DNA of 34,802 nucleotides from Eubacterium sp. (lineage in GTDB: Bacteria > Bacillota > Clostridia > Oscillospirales > Acutalibacteraceae). The notes beneath the pieces were generated by a model. The model saw only the letters and a program-made list of their open reading frames with translations. It was not told the DNA's origin and did no database searches. The translations under genes and the position numbers were made by a program. The stretch is from assembly GCA_017463985.1 (NCBI GenBank), contig JAFUEH010000029.1:1-34802 (forward strand), given 5' to 3'. Below are positions 7,586-14,518 of the stretch, one piece after another (position 1 is the first letter of the stretch; every line of letters starts with the position of its first letter).

Positions 7586-7678
7586 TGGCGGAGAGCAAGG
7601 GATTCGAACCCTCGAGTAGGCGTTGACCCACTACACGATTTCCAGTCGTGCTCCTTCGGCCAGCTCGGACAACTCTCC
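7586..7678 (-). tRNA. tRNA-Ser (anticodon GGA)
   Basis: On the minus strand GGAGAGT (from 7678) pairs with GCTCTCC, followed by G and an encoded CCA. The anticodon loop CTGGAAA sits between CACGA and TCGTG and reads GGA. A long variable arm, as in class II tRNAs, is present, and the T arm has GGTTCGAATCC. It lies at the border between the GC-rich backbone and the lower-GC ParAB arm, with its 3' end toward the latter. Confidence 0.96.
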
Positions 7679-7711
7679 AAATCACATAGTCAATATTTAA
7701 TTGACTATGCC

Positions 7712-7740
7712 ATTATACATTATTGAAGCTGAAAATGCAA
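7712..7740 (-). promoter_or_regulatory. Promoter of tRNA-Ser
   Basis: On the minus strand TTGCAT (7735-7740), a 17-bp spacer and a perfect TATAAT (7712-7717) lie about 33 bp before the tRNA. It overlaps the end of the PAP2 gene. A perfect inverted repeat CATAGTCAAT/ATTGACTATG (7685-7709) lies at the likely transcript start. Confidence 0.7.
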
Positions 7741-8553
7741 GAGAAATTTTTTATCAATTATTTTTATCGCGATCAGCACCGCCGTAAAGCCAATGACGCC
7801 GCCTACCGTCACGTCGCTCAGATAGTGTGCGCCCATGACCAGACGGGTATAGGCCACTACCGAGGTAAACACCAGCGGCAGCACGAAGCACCACACCCGA
7901 TGCTTTTCCCATTTCTTAGAAATGTATGGCAGCAGCAACATCAAATAGCTCATGGCTGCACCGGCCGTATGACCGGACGGGAAAGACTTATTGCCGTTCA
8001 GGCCGTTCGGATGGTACCAAGCGGTGAAGGCATCGTAGCTCCCCTGCTTGAGCAGATCACGGAAACGTACCCTGCCCCACAGGTATTTGGTGACCTCGAT
8101 CGTAGCGAGCTGCGCAAACAGCACAGCAATACCGGCGACAGACAAGATGATCAACGGATTTTTCAGCTGCTCCGGCACGTGAAAATACTGCCCGATATAC
8201 AGCGCGATCGCACCGATGCCCAGCCCAAAAACGATGCCGACCGCCAGCGGCAGATCGTCACGGAAGAAATAGCGATGCAGATGGTAACCAAGATAGGCGG
8301 CACCGCCAAAATTGGCCAGCAAGCCGAACAGCCTCATAACCGGTTTTTCGCACAGATAAAACAGGAGCACTCCGGCGACGGTTGTCAGCAAGCGGCTCGG
8401 CATTTCACCGGTCGCCTCAAACCAGCGTGCAAATATATCCGTCGGATCGTTCAGCTGAATATCCAGCTTCAGATCGACAAAGCTCGCGGCAGCCAATGCA
8501 CCGGCAGCCAGCACATAAAAGCAGATAATAAAGGGTCTGTATTTTTTCAGCAT
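7720..8553 (-). CDS. PAP2-superfamily membrane phosphatase
   Basis: A 277-residue integral membrane protein. ATG 8553 follows GAGGTGA. Several hydrophobic helices are visible (about 8-27, 57-72, 77-92, 101-120, 133-153, 202-216, 220-240, 249-268). The three PAP2 phosphatase motifs are in order: C1-like KYLWGRVRFR (about 155-164), C2 FPSGHTA (about 191-197) and C3 TRLVMGAHYLSDV (about 236-248), with the catalytic His residues in C2 and C3. The family removes phosphate from lipid phosphates such as undecaprenyl diphosphate or phosphatidic acid at the outer membrane face. The exact substrate is not visible. It is a single gene with its own near-consensus promoter; a terminator upstream isolates it from rplT. 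Confidence 0.9.
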   Translation of the reverse strand: MLKKYRPFIICFYVLAAGALAAASFVDLKLDIQLNDPTDIFARWFEATGEMPSRLLTTVAGVLLFYLCEKPVMRLFGLLANFGGAAYLGYHLHRYFFRDDLPLAVGIVFGLGIGAIALYIGQYFHVPEQLKNPLIILSVAGIAVLFAQLATIEVTKYLWGRVRFRDLLKQGSYDAFTAWYHPNGLNGNKSFPSGHTAGAAMSYLMLLLPYISKKWEKHRVWCFVLPLVFTSVVAYTRLVMGAHYLSDVTVGGVIGFTAVLIAIKIIDKKFLLHFQLQ

Positions 8554-8570
8554 CCAATCACCTCGGTTTT

Positions 8571-8599
8571 ATTATAGCTGCCCTTGGCGGCAATGTCAA
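8571..8599 (-). promoter_or_regulatory. Consensus promoter of the PAP2 gene
   Basis: On the minus strand TTGACA (8594-8599), a 17-bp spacer and TATAAT (8571-8576) match the SigA consensus fully. The leader before the ATG is only about 11 nt. Confidence 0.85.
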
Positions 8600-8607
8600 A
8601 TCTTCTC

Positions 8608-8644
8608 AAAAAAAGAGGCTGCTTCACTTCTGTGAGGCAACCTC
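8608..8644 (-). terminator. Terminator of the infC-rpmI-rplT operon
   Basis: GAGGTTGCCTCAC and GTGAAGCAGCCTC (minus strand) pair with one mismatch and one wobble around a 4-nt loop, then run into seven T's, 15 bp after the rplT stop. Confidence 0.85.
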
Positions 8645-8658
8645 GTTCATTTTCATGA

Positions 8659-9012
8659 TTATAAAGCCTTCTTTGCAGCCTCCGTCAGCGCGGTGAAGCC
8701 CTGAGGATCGGATACAGCGATTTCAGCCAGTACCTTTCTGTTAAGGTCGATTTCTGCCTTCTTAAGGCCGTTCATGAAGGTGGAGTAGTTCATACCGTTT
8801 GCCTTGCAGGCAGCAGAAATACGGGTGATCCACATTCTTCTGAAGTCTCTCTTCTTCTGCTTTCTGCCGATATAGGCATACTGGCCGCTCTTCATCACGG
8901 CCTGCTTCGCTGTCTTAAACAGTGCGTGCTTTGAACCGTAGTAGCCCTTCGCAGCCTTTAATACCTTTTTTCTTCTCTTGCGAGTCATCATAGCGCCTTT
9001 AATTCTAGCCAT
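8659..9012 (-). CDS. rplT: Ribosomal protein L20 (bL20)
   Basis: A 117-residue very basic protein, the usual L20 length. It starts [19 protein letters not shown], with the family stretch [20 protein letters not shown] and the C-terminal [19 protein letters not shown]. It binds 23S rRNA domain II early in 50S assembly. It is the last gene of infC-rpmI-rplT; GAGAGG precedes the ATG. In Firmicutes L20 also represses its own operon through the infC leader, and a fitting attenuator is present upstream of infC here. Confidence 0.98.
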   Translation of the reverse strand: MARIKGAMMTRKRRKKVLKAAKGYYGSKHALFKTAKQAVMKSGQYAYIGRKQKKRDFRRMWITRISAACKANGMNYSTFMNGLKKAEIDLNRKVLAEIAVSDPQGFTALTEAAKKAL

Positions 9013-9081
9013 AGTTAATTACCTCTCTTTCGATAAATGGAAAAGGAAAAATCCTTATTAAGTCGATAAAACGAGTTGTTC

Positions 9082-9279
9082 TTATTTATAAGGAACAAGT
9101 CTCTTTAACTGCTTCTGATTGGTGACATCAGCAACAGCCTGCTTGCGCAGATTTCTCTTGCGCTTTCTGGACTTTTTCGTCAGAATATGAGAGGTGTAAG
9201 CGTGTGATCTCTTAACCTGTCCGCTCTTCGTTGTCTTGAAGCGCTTCTTTGCGCCGCTGTGAGTCTTAATTTTTGGCAT
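9082..9279 (-). CDS. rpmI: Ribosomal protein L35 (bL35)
   Basis: 65 residues, full family length, beginning [20 protein letters not shown] and ending QLKRLVPY-K. It is highly basic. GGAGGA precedes the ATG. It is a component of the 50S subunit. It lies 30 bp after infC and 69 bp before rplT in the conserved order. Confidence 0.98.
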   Translation of the reverse strand: MPKIKTHSGAKKRFKTTKSGQVKRSHAYTSHILTKKSRKRKRNLRKQAVADVTNQKQLKRLVPYK

Positions 9280-9309
9280 AATCTATTCCTCCAAACAAAA
9301 ATTTACTGA

Positions 9310-9828
9310 TTACTTTACCGGCTTAGGCGACAGGAACATCAGCACCTGACGGCCTTCCAGCTTCGGCTTTTTATCCACGTTAGCTTCCTCGCTGAGCTCC
9401 TCGGCAAAGCGAACGCAGTTATTCACTGCCAGGTCGGAATGCGCCATCTCTCTGCCGCGCAGACGGATCGACACCTTCACCTTGTCACCCTTAGAAAGAA
9501 ACTTGCGTGCCTGATTAACCTTGGTGGTGAAATCGCCAATGTCAATATTGATAGAAAGACGGATTTCCTTCGTTTCCACAATTTTTTGCTTCTTGCGATT
9601 TTCCTTTTCACGCTTTGACTGCTCATACCGGAACTTGGAATAGTCCATAATTTTCACGACAGGCGGCTTTGCCTGCGGTGCGATTTTCACTAAATCCACG
9701 CCCTTTGCGTCAGCGAGCTGCTGCGCTTCCTTTGCGCTCATAATGCCGAGCTGCTCGCCTGTGTCGGAAATAACACGGACTTCCTTGTCTCTGATTTCGC
9801 CGTTAAGCTGCGGAGCATTCTTGCTGAT
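9310..9828 (-). CDS. infC: Translation initiation factor IF-3, probable AUC start
   Basis: IF-3 binds the 30S subunit, blocks 50S joining and proofreads the start codon and initiator tRNA. The 172-residue reading from an ATC codon at 9828-9826 begins (M)SKNAPQLNGEIRDKEVRVI, colinear with Bacillus IF-3. The N-domain (EQLGIMSAKEA, KPPVVKIMDYSKFRYEQ), the lysine-rich linker and the C-domain (KEIRLSINIDIGDF, RLRGREMAHSDLA) are all present. The only upstream start in frame, GTG at 9837, overlaps the Shine-Dalgarno GAGAGGTG itself and would add MFF. The ATC sits 8 nt from GAGG, the right distance. Non-canonical AUU/AUC starts are known for infC and allow IF-3 to repress itself. Confidence 0.95.
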   Translation of the reverse strand: MSKNAPQLNGEIRDKEVRVISDTGEQLGIMSAKEAQQLADAKGVDLVKIAPQAKPPVVKIMDYSKFRYEQSKREKENRKKQKIVETKEIRLSINIDIGDFTTKVNQARKFLSKGDKVKVSIRLRGREMAHSDLAVNNCVRFAEELSEEANVDKKPKLEGRQVLMFLSPKPVK

Positions 9829-9856
9829 AAAAAACACCTCTCAAAAATTAATCATG

Positions 9857-9911
9857 ATAAAAAATAAGTACGAACGCAGTCCGTCCGTACTTAATAAAAC
9901 CCAATTAAGTA
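9857..9911 (-). promoter_or_regulatory. infC leader attenuator (L20-leader type)
   Basis: On the minus strand two mutually exclusive hairpins are visible. The terminator has arms AAGTACG/CGTACTT (9866-9892) followed by ATTTTTTATC. The alternative hairpin TACTTAAT/ATTAAGTA (9888-9911) uses part of the same arm and would prevent the terminator. The infC-rpmI-rplT leader in Firmicutes is controlled by L20 binding that favours termination; the layout here fits. The L20-binding structure itself was not modelled. Confidence 0.75.
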
Positions 9912-9971
9912 TTGCCCTTTTTACTGTACGCTGAAGGGGAGAACGGGACGTTCTGCTTTGTTGTGTATGTT

Positions 9972-10000
9972 ATGTTAACACAAATCCCCTCGAATGTCAA
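9972..10000 (-). promoter_or_regulatory. Promoter of infC-rpmI-rplT
   Basis: On the minus strand TTGACA (9995-10000), a 17-bp spacer and TAACAT (9972-9977). It starts 9 bp beyond the folA stop and gives a leader of about 135 nt containing the attenuator. Confidence 0.75.
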
Positions 10001-10008
10001 GAAAAACT

Positions 10009-10488
10009 TTACTTATTTTTCCGGTAAAGATAATGGGCAAAATGCACGCCGTCGACCGTAAAATCACTCAGCTGCTCACGGTGATACAGCGATCGGTCAA
10101 AGGCGGGAAAAAAGGTATCCGCGTCCGCACAGGCGGCGTCGATCTCGGTCAGGTAAAGCTTATCGCAAAGCGGCAGCAGCTCACGGTACACCCTGCCGCC
10201 GCCGATCACAAACGCCTCGCCTTCACCGGCAAGCGCCAACGCCGCCTCCACAGAGTCGGCTGTCTCGGCACCGGCTGCGCAATAGGCGCTGTCAGCGGTG
10301 ATCACGATATTCCGGCGGTTCGGCAGTGCCTTTGGCAGCGATTCAAACGTTTTGCGGCCCATAATCACTGTATGCCCTGTCGTCGTTGCCTTAAAGAACT
10401 GCATATCCTCCCGAAAGTGCCAGATGAGGTCGTTCCCCCTTCCGAGCTCATTATTTTTGCCGATAGCGGCAATCAGAGAAAGCGACAT
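10009..10488 (-). CDS. folA: Dihydrofolate reductase
   Basis: 159 residues, normal length. It reduces dihydrofolate to tetrahydrofolate with NADPH, restoring the cofactor oxidised by thymidylate synthase. The sequence shows LIAAIGKNNELGRGNDLIWH, the active-site Asp in REDMQFFK (about residue 28), the NADPH-binding VIMGRKTFESLP and FVIGGGRVYRELLP. The ATG at 10488 has GAGGTGA in front, overlapping the thyA stop 9 bp away. It is the last gene of GNAT-mltG-thyA-folA. No terminator is seen before the infC promoter, so some read-through into infC is possible. Confidence 0.96.
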   Translation of the reverse strand: MSLSLIAAIGKNNELGRGNDLIWHFREDMQFFKATTTGHTVIMGRKTFESLPKALPNRRNIVITADSAYCAAGAETADSVEAALALAGEGEAFVIGGGRVYRELLPLCDKLYLTEIDAACADADTFFPAFDRSLYHREQLSDFTVDGVHFAHYLYRKNK

Positions 10489-10497
10489 GATCTCACC

Positions 10498-11400
10498 TCA
10501 CTGCGCGATCGGGAAAGCAATCTTGCCAAGGTGCTGATAGTCCACCAGCTTCACATCCTTGCAATCCCGCGAATTGTCAAATTTGAAAAAGTCGTCCACC
10601 TCCGGATTCAGCCAAAGCTTCGGCGCAGGCAGATCACCGATCTCCTCCTGACGGCGAATCTGCTCACGAATACCGTCGATCTGATTCACATAGATATGCG
10701 CGTCCTTGATCGACCAGTCGATCGTGCCGGGCTGTAAGCCGGTGACCTGTGCCAGCATACACAGCAGCACCGCATACTGCGTCACGTTAAACGGCAGCCC
10801 GAGTGGTACGTCGCAGGAGCGCTGGTGCACCCAGCAGTTCAGCTTACCGTCGGTAACGTCCCATTCGCTCGACCAAACGCAGCTCGGCAGCACAGCCGTA
10901 TCCAAATAATCGTTTTGCCACAGGGTCATCACCATACGGCGGTCCTTCGGGTTGTTTTTGATCGTATCGATCAGGTGCTGCGTCATCTGGAATTTACGCA
11001 CAATATAGCCGTAAGCGGTACCGATTGTGTGGGCATATTCCTTGCCGAAATGCTTATGCACCGTCTGCTTGACCAGCCTGCCGTTTTCGTCCGGCAGCAT
11101 CTGTGTGGCTGTCCAGACGCCCTCTTCGTCGATCTCCCATTCGTTCCAGATCTTCACATCACGTTCCTGCAGCCAGCGCACATCGTTCGACTGTGCCTGA
11201 TAGATCCACAGCATCTCCAGCACCGCCTGACGGATAAACAGCTGCTTTGTGGTTAAGATCGGAAACTCCTGGCTCAGATCAAAATGAAAATGATGGGACG
11301 GCACCTTGATTGTATTCGTGCCGGTCCTGTTTTCTACCTCCACGCCCTCCGAAAGAATACGGCGGCATAAATCTAAATAATCCTTATCCCACTGTGACAT
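10498..11400 (-). CDS. thyA: Thymidylate synthase (ThyA)
   Basis: A 300-residue protein that methylates dUMP to dTMP with methylene-tetrahydrofolate. Catalytic Cys174 lies in LPSCVWSSEW; dUMP-binding QRSCDVPLGLPFNVTQYAVL follows. Arg25 in ENRTGTNT and the RRMVMTLWQND stretch are as expected. The Cys is followed by Val-Trp, not the His of the LPPCH form; Bacillus subtilis ThyA (TPCVYETQW) shows the same kind of variant. AAGGAG lies in the last codons of mltG, so translation is coupled to it. Linkage with folA is common because ThyA produces dihydrofolate. Confidence 0.96.
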   Translation of the reverse strand: MSQWDKDYLDLCRRILSEGVEVENRTGTNTIKVPSHHFHFDLSQEFPILTTKQLFIRQAVLEMLWIYQAQSNDVRWLQERDVKIWNEWEIDEEGVWTATQMLPDENGRLVKQTVHKHFGKEYAHTIGTAYGYIVRKFQMTQHLIDTIKNNPKDRRMVMTLWQNDYLDTAVLPSCVWSSEWDVTDGKLNCWVHQRSCDVPLGLPFNVTQYAVLLCMLAQVTGLQPGTIDWSIKDAHIYVNQIDGIREQIRRQEEIGDLPAPKLWLNPEVDDFFKFDNSRDCKDVKLVDYQHLGKIAFPIAQ

Positions 11401-11406
11401 AAAGCA

Positions 11407-12453
11407 TTACTCCTTCCAAGGATACTGTTCTTTTAACTGTTCAAATTCCTGATAGGTTTCGGCAAAGTGAAATTCCTGCTGCAGATCCGAAAAGAAGAAA
11501 ATATAGTTCGTCTCCGGATAGTGCAGCACCGCGTCGATCACTGCCTCGCCGGAATTGGTGATCGGTCCGGCCGGCAGCGCCTTGCATTCATACGTATTAT
11601 ACGCGTCGTACGCCTCCTGCGAAATACCGGCAGTGTCGCGCAGCGCCCTGGCGTAAAAGATCGTTACGTCAGACTGCAGCTGCATACCGCTGTTCAGCCG
11701 GTTCATAAAGACAGAGGCGATGTTTTGTGCGCTTTCGTTCGTGAGCGCCTCCTCCTGTACCACACTCGCCAGCGTGATCAGCTCGTAGAGGGTCATGTCA
11801 TGCGCCTCACAAAACTGATCCATTGCTTCGGTGCGCCGGTCCGCAAAGGCACCGAGCATGATGTCCGCGATCTTATGCGCGTCACTGTTCATGGCAAAAT
11901 CGTAAGTGGCCGGGAACAAAAAGCCCTCCAGCTTATACGGCACCAGCGCATTATCCGGAATTTCTTTGATAAAATTATAGTCGTAGCCCTCGGTCGTTTC
12001 GCAAGCAGCTAAAAAGTCCTGCGCAGAGCAGATGCCGTTTTCCTCCAGGCGTGCGGCAATGTCCATACAGTTAAAGCCCTCCGGAATCACCACCTTCACC
12101 ACCTCGTGTGAAATATCGGGGTCTTGCAGCTTCTCAGCGATCGCCTCATAGCTCATATCGGCTGTCAGCGTATATTCACCGCGGACATATTCAAAATCCG
12201 GATAATGGTTAGCCATCCAGTTCGTCCACAGCACATCGCTGAGGACAATGCCGTTATCCGCCAGATCGGCGCCGACGACCTCCTCGTAATTCTGTGAGCC
12301 GATGATGAGCGTATATTCCTTTGTCTCCTGCTTCACGCCGTTAATATCGTTTGTAGCGGCTGTATAGACCAGATAACCGAGCACGCCGAGGATCGCGATC
12401 AACAGCACTGTCAGGACGGCGATCAAGCCCTTATGTGTTTTGCGTTTTGCCAT
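11407..12453 (-). CDS. mltG: Endolytic murein transglycosylase MltG (YceG-like)
   Basis: 348 residues. A basic N-terminus is followed by one membrane helix (about 10-31), and the rest lies outside the cell. YceG motifs are in order: PEGFNCMDIAARL, LEGFLFPATY (about 173-182), LASVVQEEA (about 228-236, containing the catalytic Glu), VFMNRLNSGMQLQSDVT and LPAGPITNSGEAVIDAVLH. The family cuts nascent glycan strands and helps set their length with the elongation machinery. It starts 2 bp after the GNAT stop and its stop is 6 bp before thyA. Placing a wall hydrolase with thyA-folA is probably co-transcription of housekeeping genes and not a shared pathway. Confidence 0.95.
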   Translation of the reverse strand: MAKRKTHKGLIAVLTVLLIAILGVLGYLVYTAATNDINGVKQETKEYTLIIGSQNYEEVVGADLADNGIVLSDVLWTNWMANHYPDFEYVRGEYTLTADMSYEAIAEKLQDPDISHEVVKVVIPEGFNCMDIAARLEENGICSAQDFLAACETTEGYDYNFIKEIPDNALVPYKLEGFLFPATYDFAMNSDAHKIADIMLGAFADRRTEAMDQFCEAHDMTLYELITLASVVQEEALTNESAQNIASVFMNRLNSGMQLQSDVTIFYARALRDTAGISQEAYDAYNTYECKALPAGPITNSGEAVIDAVLHYPETNYIFFFSDLQQEFHFAETYQEFEQLKEQYPWKE

Positions 12454-12455
12454 TT

Positions 12456-12890
12456 TTATAATTCCTTTATCATTCGTTTATGCGCAATGCCTGCGTCCAT
12501 AATGATTGCATCGGCGGCAACATGAAAGCCGCATTTTTCGTAAAACGGAATAGCATGCAGTTGCGCGTCCAGCTGCACTGACGGCGCGCCGTTACGCCTT
12601 GCCTCCTCGCACAGCGCCGCTACCACCGCCGCGCCGGCGCCGGTGCCGCGATACGCCTTCAGCGTAGCGATCCGTCCCAGCTTGACGCCCGTTTCTGTAA
12701 CGATCAGCCTGCCGGTAGCGACGGGAGCACCGTCACGGAAGATCAAGACAAAGCGCGTTTTTTCATCGCTGTCATAGCGGTCGATCTCCTCTTCAAGAGC
12801 AACGCCCTGCTCCTCACAGAATACCTGATAGCGAATAGAAACGGCCGTCTCTAAGGCACTGTCTGCACAGCCGAAAAGCTTGCTGTTCAT
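12456..12890 (-). CDS. GNAT-family N-acetyltransferase
   Basis: 144 residues from the ATG at 12890, which has AAGGAG seven nt upstream; an in-frame ATG further out (12938) lacks such a site and lies upstream of the likely transcript start. GNAT motif A is LGRIATLKAYRGTGAGAAVV (about 81-100), with the acetyl-CoA pyrophosphate loop RGTGAG, and motif B is LDAQLHAIPFYEKCGF (about 115-130). VRYQVF-like SIRYQVFCEEQGV near the N-terminus is typical of the YjcF/ElaA-like group. The acetylated substrate is unknown. It is the first gene of the mltG-thyA-folA operon, read from its own promoter divergent to the P-loop gene. Confidence 0.88.
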   Translation of the reverse strand: MNSKLFGCADSALETAVSIRYQVFCEEQGVALEEEIDRYDSDEKTRFVLIFRDGAPVATGRLIVTETGVKLGRIATLKAYRGTGAGAAVVAALCEEARRNGAPSVQLDAQLHAIPFYEKCGFHVAADAIIMDAGIAHKRMIKEL

Positions 12891-12910
12891 CTCATCACTC
12901 CTTATCCAAC

Positions 12911-12938
12911 ATTCTAACATAAACGCCGAAAAAAGCAA
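12911..12938 (-). promoter_or_regulatory. Promoter of the GNAT-mltG-thyA-folA operon
   Basis: On the minus strand TTGCTT (12933-12938), a 16-bp spacer and TAGAAT (12911-12916). It stands back to back with the plus-strand promoter at 12947-12975. Confidence 0.6.
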
Positions 12939-12946
12939 TACTAATA

Positions 12947-12975
12947 TTGACTAAAGCGGCGTTTTATTTTATACT
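12947..12975 (+). promoter_or_regulatory. Promoter of the P-loop/lipoprotein operon
   Basis: TTGACT (12947-12952), a 17-bp spacer and TATACT (12970-12975). The TTG of the -35 box is in frame with the gene but is not its start. Confidence 0.78.
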
Positions 12976-13006
12976 ATATTCTAATAAGTTAGAGGAAGGT
13001 AACCTT

Positions 13007-13735
13007 ATGCCGTTTTATGACATCGCCGGTTTACGGGTAGAAATCAAAAATAACAAAGGCAGAACGCTACGGCAGTCAAAGGCCTATTTGGCCGACAACC
13101 AAGACCCGACCCTGCCTGCGGATATTGTGATCGACATCACGCCGGAGCGTGTGCAGGCAGCGCGCGAGGAGCATCCGGAGCTGAACTCCGACGATTGGGA
13201 GTATATGCTGACCGGCTCTGATTTTTACGCCCGTCTGCTCGGCTATGACGGTATTTTGCTGCACTCCTCCTGTATCGTCGTGGACGGCGTCGCCTACGCC
13301 TTTTCCGCCGACAGCGGCACCGGCAAATCCACCCATACCCAGCTGTGGCTGAAGCGCTTTGGCGAGCGTGCCTATATGCTCAACGACGACAAGCCGGCAC
13401 TGCGCGATATTGACGGAAAAATATACGCCTGCGGCACCCCTTGGAGCGGCAAGCACGACTACTCCACGCCGGTCATCGTACCGCTCGGCGGCATCTGCTT
13501 TTTAGAACGCAGTGAAACAAATTGGATCAAGCCGGCGGACACCAAGCGCGCTGTTTACAATATATTTGCGCAGACGGTACGTAATCTCGGGCCGAACGCC
13601 ATGAACAAGCTGTTTGATGTGCTGGAAGCAATTTTTGAAAAGGTGCCGTTGTGGGAATTCGGCTGCAACATCTCGCCCGAGGCGGTCGATGTCTCCTACA
13701 ACGCCATGAAGCAAGGCTATGAAGAACAGAAATAA
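13007..13735 (+). CDS. P-loop protein, HPr kinase/PEPCK-like fold
   Basis: 242 residues from ATG 13007, which follows GAGGAAGG. Walker A is FSADSGTGKSTHTQLW (about 101-116), preceded by LLHSSCIVVDGVAYA as in HprK C-terminal and PEP-carboxykinase-like P-loop proteins. NDDKPAL (about 130-136) could supply the Walker B-like acidic pair. It lacks the HprK N-terminal domain and the HprK signature, so it is not the phosphocarrier kinase itself. Similar stand-alone proteins occur in Clostridia with unknown substrate. It overlaps the lipoprotein gene by 17 bp, indicating tight coupling and perhaps joint function. Confidence 0.82.
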   Translation: MPFYDIAGLRVEIKNNKGRTLRQSKAYLADNQDPTLPADIVIDITPERVQAAREEHPELNSDDWEYMLTGSDFYARLLGYDGILLHSSCIVVDGVAYAFSADSGTGKSTHTQLWLKRFGERAYMLNDDKPALRDIDGKIYACGTPWSGKHDYSTPVIVPLGGICFLERSETNWIKPADTKRAVYNIFAQTVRNLGPNAMNKLFDVLEAIFEKVPLWEFGCNISPEAVDVSYNAMKQGYEEQK

Positions 13736-14444
13736 ATACCTCCGTTTTGCTGTATGCCTTTGGCTCTGTCTGCTGCTTGGCGGGTTGATCAGCGCCTGCA
13801 ACGCCGGCGTGATCACGAACGAGCCTTCAACGGAGGCAACGGCAACGCAAGCCGTGACAGATACGGTCCATACAGAAGCCGCCGAGCCGGAGACAGTCTT
13901 TTCCTCAGCGGAAAGCACTTCGCTCACGGAGGCTGACACCACAGCGGAAACGGCTACAGAAACGACCGGTTCAACAACAGCGGCTGCCGGCGAGCACAGC
14001 ACCCGCAGTCCGTCTACCACTGCCGCCAAAACCACTGCACCGACAACAACGGCGACGCCGACAGCGCCAAAGACACAGGAATGTACGCTGACCATCGACT
14101 GTACCGCTGCGCTGGCCAACAAGGATAAGCTGGTCGAAGGTCATGAGAACGTCGTGCCCTCCGACGGCTATTTGCTGCGTAAAACGGCCGTCACGATACA
14201 GAACGGCGATACGGTTTACGACGTGCTCAAGCGCGCCTGCAGCGCGAACGGCATCAGCATCAACGGCACAAAAACCTATATCCGAGGGCTGCAGCAGCTT
14301 GACGAATTTGACTGCGGCACCAACAGCGGCTGGCTGTATTACGTCAACGGTGAGCTGCCGATGACGCCCTGCGGCAAATACGCGGTCAGCTCCGGGGACA
14401 ACATCGTATTTTACTACACAGTGGATTATTCCACCGCCTATTAA
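13719..14444 (+). CDS. Lipoprotein with DUF4430-like domain
   Basis: 241 residues. A signal peptide ends in the lipobox LISAC (Cys27), so the mature protein should be lipidated and surface-anchored. Residues about 30-115 are a low-complexity Thr/Ala/Ser/Glu linker. Residues about 118-241 look like the DUF4430 domain, related to the cobalamin-binding fold of transcobalamin: NGDTVYDVLKRACSANGI, LQQLDEFDCGTNSGWLYYVN and GKYAVSSGDNIVFYY. In this family the domain binds small ligands or sits in surface proteins; cobalamin binding is not shown. The start lies inside the previous gene. A strong terminator follows 17 bp after the stop. Confidence 0.85.
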   Translation: MKNRNKYLRFAVCLWLCLLLGGLISACNAGVITNEPSTEATATQAVTDTVHTEAAEPETVFSSAESTSLTEADTTAETATETTGSTTAAAGEHSTRSPSTTAAKTTAPTTTATPTAPKTQECTLTIDCTAALANKDKLVEGHENVVPSDGYLLRKTAVTIQNGDTVYDVLKRACSANGISINGTKTYIRGLQQLDEFDCGTNSGWLYYVNGELPMTPCGKYAVSSGDNIVFYYTVDYSTAY

Positions 14445-14460
14445 ACTGATAACTGCAACC

Positions 14461-14490
14461 AAAAAATCACGCCAAGCGGCGTGATTTTTT
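14461..14490. terminator. Bidirectional terminator between convergent operons
   Basis: AAAAAATCACGCC (14461-14473), loop AAGC, GGCGTGATTTTTT (14478-14490): a perfect 13-bp stem with A/T tails in both directions. It ends the lipoprotein operon and the pseudo-sortase operon. Confidence 0.93.
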
Positions 14491-14518
14491 ACTATTGCTT
14501 AAAGCTTTTCGTGATTTT

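Noticed and set aside
7723-8577. 284-codon plus-strand frame opposite the PAP2 gene
   Set aside because: Rich in His/Arg/Gln with no domain; the minus strand has all PAP2 motifs, a promoter and a ribosome binding site.
13007-13735. HPr kinase/phosphorylase (hprK)
   Set aside because: Only the P-loop part is similar; the N-terminal HprK domain and signature are missing.
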